Part shown: positions 35,601-44,600 of the stretch, one piece after another
How the letters are laid out: every line of letters begins with the position of its first letter
How positions within the stretch are numbered: position 1 is the stretch's first letter
NCBI GenBank assembly: GCA_026874595.1
Contig: CM049312.1
Coordinates: 69,038,929 to 69,102,928 of the forward strand
Reading direction: 5' to 3'
Length of the DNA: 64,000 bases
Source of the DNA: Sipunculus nudus
Taxonomy: Eukaryota; Annelida; Sipuncula; Golfingiida; Sipunculidae
Made by a program: the position numbers and the translations under genes
Notes under the pieces: generated by a model
The model's database searches: none
What the model saw: only the letters and a program-made list of their open reading frames with translations
What the model was told of the DNA's origin: nothing

Positions 35601-38600
35601 ACCTACATTTACAGTCAAGCACTATGCATCACCTGTGTCTTATACAACAGAGGGTATGCTTGACAAAAACAAGGTACAGTTGCAGAAAATATAGTTATTT
35701 GCTTCACCATAATTCTGTAATATCTTTATTTGCATAGTTTGGTATAATTTTGGTTAAATAAGATCAATATTTGATCCAGTGGTTACAGCTTTTATACATT
35801 CTTAAACATATCCTTAAAGAGTAATGAAGCTAAAATTTAAAAACAAAAAAGTTGTAAAATTTTAGATGTTATGAATTTCATGAATAATCTATGAAAGTTT
35901 ATATTTTGACTGTTTGCAAATTATTTAATTTTGCACTTTTCAACATAAAATCAGAAATGTCAGAAATTGCATATTGAACACCATTTAAAAAAAAGATAAT
36001 GATCTTTACATACAAAAGAATGGAGCTTTTTTAATATAATGAATGACAGTGTCCAGCTCCATGATAAGTGTCTGACCCAGAAGCATTAATTAGGTTTACC
36101 ATTGCAAACAACATTGTGAAAACAGGATCAGGAACCTCTCACTCAAAGAAAAGGTGCTGTTATATCACAGAATCAAGAGAATAGACTACAGTGATGCAGC
36201 CTTGTGGACATTCCAAGACTCAAATGTAGTGTCAAGCATCACCAATAGGTGTCACAAGTTTGTTGGGAAATTCTGTTTAGAATTAGGCCCCATAAAATAA
36301 TGGTTGTCAGGCACCGCCTGCATCAATTTTATCCCCCCACATAAACATATTTTATTTTGATTTTTGTCTTCAAAGAAGAAAAATAATACAATTTATGTAG
36401 TTCTTTTACCTGTTTAGCAAAAAAAATTGTTATTTTCATGCTTTTTCTTGGTCATATGATATTTTAATCAAAACATACAAAAAAGGTAAAAAATGAAATA
36501 CTGCCTGGCTGCAAGCACTGATTTCAGAAAAAAAGTTCCTGAGAACCATACCTTTTTTTTTTTGGGCCATATTTGCCAAATTTTATTATGCCCCCTCAAA
36601 AATAAGTTACCCATATCAAGTCTTACTCAGTGCTTTTGCATTATTTAATTGCTTATATTATCCAGATAAAAGATGTACTTTCTACACAAACTACAGGATG
36701 TAATACATAATTTATTGCAGGACAACGTGCCTCCTGAGTTGATCCAGCTCCTGCAGAGGAGTGAGAACATATTTGTTGCTGCTCTGTTTTCTGACTGGGA
36801 CAGTACAGCCCCCAGCACCAAGAAGAGAAAGACTGTCTTATCAAAGTTTAAGGTAAGTGAGAGTAAAGTAGTCTTGTTGTTAGGTTTGTTTACTGTTTCC
36901 CACTAGAGGGCAGCATGCTTGTCACATTATATCATAATCATTGTTACATTGAAGAGGCTTATGTATGAACTGGAACTGAATTGATAAAAGCAAGAAAAAA
37001 AATATATGAATGAATGAAAGAAATTGAAATTGATATTTATTGGCTCAGGTAAACTGAATTAAATTAAAGAACAAACTTCATTCCACTTCTCAAATGTTCC
37101 TGGTTCTTCCATATTATAAATTTCTCTTATCTTGAACCAGTGAACTTTGCAGAACAGTCATGCATTATTGGACTTGCTTTGCATTGGACTTTGCCACAGT
37201 TTCTTTAACGAAAATTGAATAAAAAAATGAACTGACCCCAGTCATGGTGTCAGTGAATATACATGCTTTGCTCAATGTTTCTGATATTGTTTGTTTGTTT
37301 AGGGATCATTAGATAGTTTGATGTCAGCACTCGAAACCACAGACGCTCACTATATCCGATGTGTGAAGCCCAACCCCACAAACCTACCCAATCACTTTGA
37401 TCGACGCTATGTGCTGTCGCAGCTGGAGGCATGCGGAGTTGTACAAACAGTCAAGATCTGCCAGCGAGGTTACCCTGTCAGGTAAACTGTTAATTTTCAA
37501 ATGAGTGCTCTCAGTTCTGAGGTGAGTGGTCGTCTGCATTTCACAGTCGGGACATCCCAACTTTGTGTAGGCTTCATTCCTTAAAATGCAGATTTCTGGG
37601 TTTTTTAGCTCCGTCCACTTTCAGTCAGTCTCAGGCAGATCGATTCACCTTACCTCTCACTGACTTTGGTAGCCACTGAGCCACAGGATTGTTTTATAGC
37701 AACTTCAGTTCCTTCCTCTAATTCTAGTACAATATTGTGTGGTGTGTAATGTGTTATATGAAACCATGATAATATATGATAGTATCGATATATGTGCCAG
37801 GCAACACAACTTCCCAAGTTTGTAAGCTTAGCCCTAAATGTGTGACTAAAATATCATAATCTATTGGCCCTTGGCATGTAATCATCCCTATTACTGGGTC
37901 ATACCACCAAGGAACTCCTGGAAAGCCACACTCGTTTGTGAGTGAAACACGCCCATTGGGCAAGGCCTTCCAATTAAGCCTGCAGAGCACTTACCTTGGA
38001 TGGGGCCCGACTGTGAAAAAGCTCACTGCCTCGGCTGAGATTCAAACTCAAGATCTCCTGGCTTTGAGTCCTGTGCACTACCCCACAAAAGCTGGTATGT
38101 TATTTAATGTTTGTGTGGAAGAAGATGTTAGTTATACCATACAGATTATGTGATACACAGGAAAGAGAGCCCCCTGTTAATCTTTCACTAGGGGGTCCAT
38201 TTTATTGTCTGTTGTGTCTTCACCATTTGATTGTCAAGTGTCTAGAGCTGTAGCACATTTCATTTAAATTTAATATAAATACTACATCATAACATATAAA
38301 ATGTACAGTTTTAATAATATGACTTTATTTCACCAATTATTATTACTACATATTAAGAAGCTTAATAATTTGTGAATTAAAATTTTCCATTAATTTAAAT
38401 ATTATATATTTACTTTCAGGATACGTTATGATCAGTTCTTAAAGCAGTACAGTCTTGTATTGAGAGGGGGATCAGCCACTGAACAAAGTGCTACAGCACC
38501 ACTCTCCAGTGATGACAACAAGGAAAACGAATCGCTGATTGATCCCCTAGATGCCCTGTATCAGAAACAGCTGAACTTCACGCCGAAACGGAGAAGTGCC

Positions 38601-41600
38601 ACCCCAAAGAGAAAGTTACGGCGAAGAGCAGGTAAGAGGAAAATTAATGCAAATAGGTCATATATGTAGGTCCTAAGTTTAATGAGCCATAGTCATATGG
38701 CTAGTTTGAACAAACTTTAGTAGTCTACTCAGCTTGGCTTGGCAATATGTCAGCTGGCTTCAAATGGCTTGATAGAATTCTAGTTAGTTTGGTGCACACA
38801 AAGTGTGCATCTTATTTAAAGCAAATTGGTAACCTTGTAAGACATTAGAGCTACCTACCACCCCTCTTAACTATAAGTGGACTCACCCATTAATAAGCTA
38901 CCCCTATGGTAAAATAGACTGTCCTGGGGCAAGGTGCAAAAACTTTGCTTGTTTTCTAGCACCTGAATGATACAGAAGTGGATACCACAGCCCAAGTTTG
39001 GGGTGGCACTGGGTCAGGTTACTTTGACATGCTAAGGGGCTAAATGTTAAGCATCATAAGGGGAAATCTTTCGCTGGTACCCTCCACAATTGTTATAGCT
39101 CTTTGACCATCACGTTTTACTAATAGACTGGCAGTATATGTTTTGGCTTAGTAATAACAACCATTCCAAATTTAGACAGACCTTTTGGCCATTTGGTGAT
39201 TTGAAAATTAAATATCTTTGTTCTTTTTTATCTGTCGGAAAAATCCTACAACCTATTTTAGGCCCAGTTATGGGGTTTTCTCTTTATAGTAAGCTCACTA
39301 AAGCTTGATGAAATCAAGCAGACAAACTCAACTCTACGATAACCTGTCCAGGTTAGCAGCAGCCCTACAGGAGCATTTTATAACTCTGAGGTTAAAAACT
39401 TCTAATTTGGCATTAATTTATTATTCTTGAAATGTAAGAGGGGCTCGCTGCAGCAAGGCCAGAGCCTTGATAGTGGGTAGAAGGTGATTCGACTCTGAAA
39501 GGGTTACTGTTTAGCAGTGGTGGGAATCAGTTACTGAAAGGTAAAAAACAAATGATGATTGGTTATCTATTTTACCATGAAAAATGCTGTTTAGAATCAT
39601 ACCTTAAATATATTGATTGAGTAAATTCAGTCCAACTTGTACATCACGCTGAAAGGTCATGGTAATGGCGAGGTTGTTGACACTTGTTAAATTTTAAGGT
39701 TTTTCACTGTTTTGTGTAAAGTCTTTCTTATATCTCTGACAGAATAAGAATATTTTATGGGAAAATAAAACTTCTTTGGATGTGCATACATGATTGATTT
39801 TGCAAAATGCGATCGATATAATCGATTATGAAAGAAAACTACCAGTCATAGATTTAATCAATCATTTGCCACATCACTACTGGTAAGTTTACCTTCCCTT
39901 GTTATTGTTCTTAGGTCAGAATTACCTCTCTGGTATTACTTATTGTACCTGTTGTTTGTTTTTTTTGTATATATTAAGTTTATTCCTCCGTTGTTTGTTT
40001 GTGCAGATGCTCCTGTTGGAGAATCAGGTACCTGTTTCACTCAGCTGCAGTTGCTTTGCAACCAAATGATAATTGATTTTTAATTGTCTTATCTAGCAAG
40101 GTATTCACAAAATTAAATATTTTCTATTAGCTAGATTAAGCATTCAATATTTTGTTTTCAGTCCTTTAGATTGTAACATCCATTGTATGAATTTCAAAAA
40201 CTGTAGTGTTCATGATTTTATTTAATTTCAAACCTTAATTTATTTCTACCATGCCAGATGCAAAATTAATTCCTGATATTGATTTGGGACAGAAGGCAAA
40301 TTTGGAATATAATTTGCTCATTAAGAGAAAGTCCTGTGATAATTGCCAGTATTAAAAAGCTAAGAATTTTCTTTATCTTCAGGGAATATTATACTTGTGA
40401 AAATACAACTTTTAATATATGAATGAGCTGATTTTCTATTTCTAATAAGTTTGTACATTTATGCATCTAATGGCATATATTTTTAGATATTTTGAAATAT
40501 ACATAATTTAATTCATTGAATAATGGTATATACCATTCTTTTAATACCTGGCTAGATAATCTATAACGTAAGACAGTTTATCATAACTTTGCATGCATCT
40601 GTTTAAATCATATCCAGTGTGGCGGTATGACTGATAAGTGCCTGCTTTATATGATTATCTATAATATGTCTTGCTTTTTGTGCCAAACACTTTCTGTAAT
40701 CTGTTCTGTAAACGGTCTTACACTGAAATGTCTCTGCATTTCTGGCATTTTAATATTCCAGACCTAACTTAGGTATGTTAATTTATCTAGTTTAATTTTT
40801 GAACTGTAAATGTATGATAAACAGTACATATGTCATTTAGAAAATAAGTTTTTTGGTCTGGGAAAGTCGGAGAATTTGAAAAAATTCTCATATCAAAGAA
40901 ACTCAAGTAAATGGGTGTGCCCAAAATAAACATTGGTCGGTCTTTTATTTTCTCCAATGTCCAAACATATTTATATAAATGTATCTATATATCCATTGGT
41001 TGCCTGTGGGGGCTTTTTATTTGGTGTTTGCCTGAAAAATTTATCCTGCAATTATAAAAATTTATCAGAAAATGTGAGGAATTGGTTTACAGTTAACACT
41101 GAGAACCCTGCTTTGCACTGCACAAAAATAAAAAGTATAATTAGTCAAATTTCTGCTGCTTTCTTGCTGATTTCTCATAGATTGTCATTACAGGTAGGTT
41201 CAGGCTTTTGACCAATCAGAACAGTAGGATTTGCTTATTGGCCAATAAGAAGAAGCCAGATATACATGTGACCAATAATATTAGTAAATCAAATATATCT
41301 GTTCTCTAGGTGGAGTATTTAAAAATCTCCTTTTTGAAGATTTTGTCAGATACCTTGCCTTATAAATGTTAATGTTATCAAAGAAAATGTTATCAAAAAT
41401 GCACACTGGCTGAGGAGAGGGAGTTATAGGTGGTGGTGACACCTGTTGGTCATCTGCTACACTTACTGGCAGTGAAGCCATAATAACACCTAATAACACT
41501 TGTCTGACAACCCTGATTCCTTAGTAACAATTGTGCAAGGTTTACTCATTGACTGTCATCAGTCACCACCATGATGCACCCCCCCCCCCCCCCACTTGCG

Positions 41601-44600
41601 GAATTTTTTTTTCTAACACTGCACTTTTAATACAAATCTACACTGTCCACTGTAAATATATGTCCACATAAATCAACGTGTTTTCCAGGGCTACACTTTT
41701 ATTCTCTCACAAATATCTCAGTCATTAATTAAATTATTATTTGCATTAGAATTTTGAAGATTTTTGATAATTTACAAATTGTTCTGACCTGGTTAGATTG
41801 AGATGCAAGCTTTGTCAGCATATCAGAAAAAAATAATTTTTGCATTTTTTTAGCAGTACAATGTTGTCAAAAAAGCTAATGCAACATTTATTAAAAGCAA
41901 CATCCTGTTGTTAGAATCTCAGAATGTAAATATTTCATTTCACTTTCACTAATTTTCTTCTTAAATTGCCAAGCACTGTATTTCCTTGACTCTGTAATTT
42001 TGTTTGCATAATGCAATTCTGTATCACTGATTCATAATTCTGCATTTTGAGATTAATGGCACTTTATGTACAAGTAAGTTCAGTTCTCACAGTTTACACT
42101 ACATTTCTTTGACACATAAATTCTTTGTAATAATGTATTGTTTTGGGTACGGTTGATTCTTGAAATCCATATTCAGAATGTTACTGATTCTCATTAACAC
42201 TGTTATCCTGCCCTCAGTACGCACACATACAGCCTACATACTGAACACCATTTTATTCTTCAATCATTGTCATGTCTTATATATGAACTTCTGAGTTTCT
42301 TATGCTTTACTTACGTTTTCTTTTCTATATCTCCTGAAATTTCATTTTGAAAGAATCATTGAAGCGTTTTTGACATCATATAATGCATAAAGTTTTTAAT
42401 ATAAAAATCTTAAAAATTAACTCCAATCTTATACTTCTTGATGTTCATTATTATTAATTTTATTATTATTATTATGAAATGTAATAAACCCATTCAGCTT
42501 TGTTTTATAAAATATTTGTCTTGTGTATCTTTTCCATCTTTTAAAAGTAAATAGTTATAGTAAATTTTTCATCAATTGGTTGCAGGGTTGTCAAGTGCAG
42601 ACCATACACGCAAGCTGTGTTCCTCCATTTTGAAAATGGTCTTTGGAACAGATTTTATCGGCAAGGAAATACCAGAGGTACAGTTTGGCAGGAGTAAACT
42701 CTTCATGAAGGACGGATTGGTAAGTTATGGTAATAGTATTTAATTCCAAGGAATTCAATGAATTTATTTATGCAAACACCTAACAATCTATCTGCAAATT
42801 TTATTTTAAACTTAATTTGTTTTTTACAGTTGCTGTCATTTGGACAACTAACAACCAAATTCTGATATCAAACTTTTTTTTCCTTAAGGGTCATTATACA
42901 AGGATATAAATCATGAAAATCAGCAAGATATTATAAATCTGTTTTCCCCACAGGTCTAGTAAGTATTCATAACCAGTTTCTCCATGTCCTGTCTTTCATT
43001 TGCTACTGATTTATATAATTCAAAATGTGACCCACATTATCCAAGTTTATAAAAATATGTGATAAATGTTTATAAATACTGGAGTATATTATTTAAGCCA
43101 ACAGAGAAAAGGGCAACAGCCAATCAGAGCCAGACAAACCATTTACTGCTTGATAGTATCTTCTTAATGGTTAACAAATGTGAATATTCATAAGATTCAG
43201 AGACCTTTAGTCTTATCAATTTTTTCCTGCCTTCTCAAATAGTACATGGTTTCAGGAAAGAAATCATACTTTTTAGTAAAATCAAATTTCTCATGCAGAT
43301 TGAGCGTCTGGAGCAGATACGAGGCAGGCTGCTATCCCAGCATGCCTTTACCATTCAGTGTGCATTTCGGCGACATCTGTGTCTGAAGAAGAAACGAGAG
43401 TTGGAAGCAGCTGTGAGGGTTCAGTCAGGTTGGTGGCAGACAAAACTGTGGTGTATACTCTGAAACTTTTCAGTCTTAAATCATTCATCATAGAGTTTAA
43501 TTTTTTTAACTGACATTTGTCTAACTATGGCAGATATTGATTTTATGTGTAACTGATCAGGTTGATGCCTGTCTGACATTTGGACTATCATTATGATTTT
43601 TAATAATCATATAAAGGAGAAGGTTTACCTAAAATATCACAAAGAAATATATATGGTTAGATTATTTCGAAAACATGGAACCCTGGAAAGCTGTCTCCAC
43701 ATCTGATTTTGTGATAATTCCTCAGGCTCATATTTTTGTACTTTTGTTATTAACTGGATATATGCTCGTGTAATTGTCTGTGTCATTTTGTATCTATTGC
43801 ATTATAGAGCTTATATCATAATATTAGATTAATTTTATTTGCAGTTTGCATGCATGTTTTGGAGGATGCTTTATTGCTTTTTGTGCATTTTTCTAGGGGT
43901 CAGAGGATGGTTAGTCAGAAGAGAACTCAAGCAACAACATCAAGCAGCTTGTAGTATCCAAAAATGGTATCGTATGGTACTGAAGGTGAAGAGCAAGGTG
44001 GTGAAAACAGCTCCCCCTGGTGGTGATAAAACAAGTACAGGTCCTCCACTGACAGTAGAACCAGATGCTGTTCAGACTTCTGTGTCAGCAGCTGACTCAG
44101 TGCTGGCTGTATCAACATTGAAAAGCATCAGCAACCAGGTTACCAAGGAAACTGATGCCTGCTCACCGGGTGTTCACATTGACAGTAATGGTTTAAACTT
44201 AGAAACCCCATTCACATGGAACTCTTCACAGAAATTAACAGATAGCATTACTTCCTATCCTTGCTTCCCAGCATGCATCGCAGGGACTGACGACACTAAA
44301 TTTGAGATGGTTTGGGAGCAGAATGGAGAAGTCTTGGTGTGCTATATTAAAGAGACTGACGGGGGAACCCAGCGTGGCTTGTGTATATTAAATAGGTTTG
44401 TTATATACAGGAGGATCGCAGCATCCATGATGGCTTCCTCCCTCAGGAGGAGTAGGTTTCATCTGGCTGGTGCATTTAGTGGGATTCCGTACCTGGAGGC
44501 ATCGACAGGTCTCATCAGCCGCAGAAGAATGCCAAGGGTAAAATATTGTTATTTTTATCAGAATTGGCATTTAATATAATATTTACTGGTTATTAATAAA

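Noticed and set aside
44380-44415. Possible 15-base intron (GTTTGTTATATACAG) inside exon 22
   Set aside because: Far too short to be spliced, and the frame is open through it.
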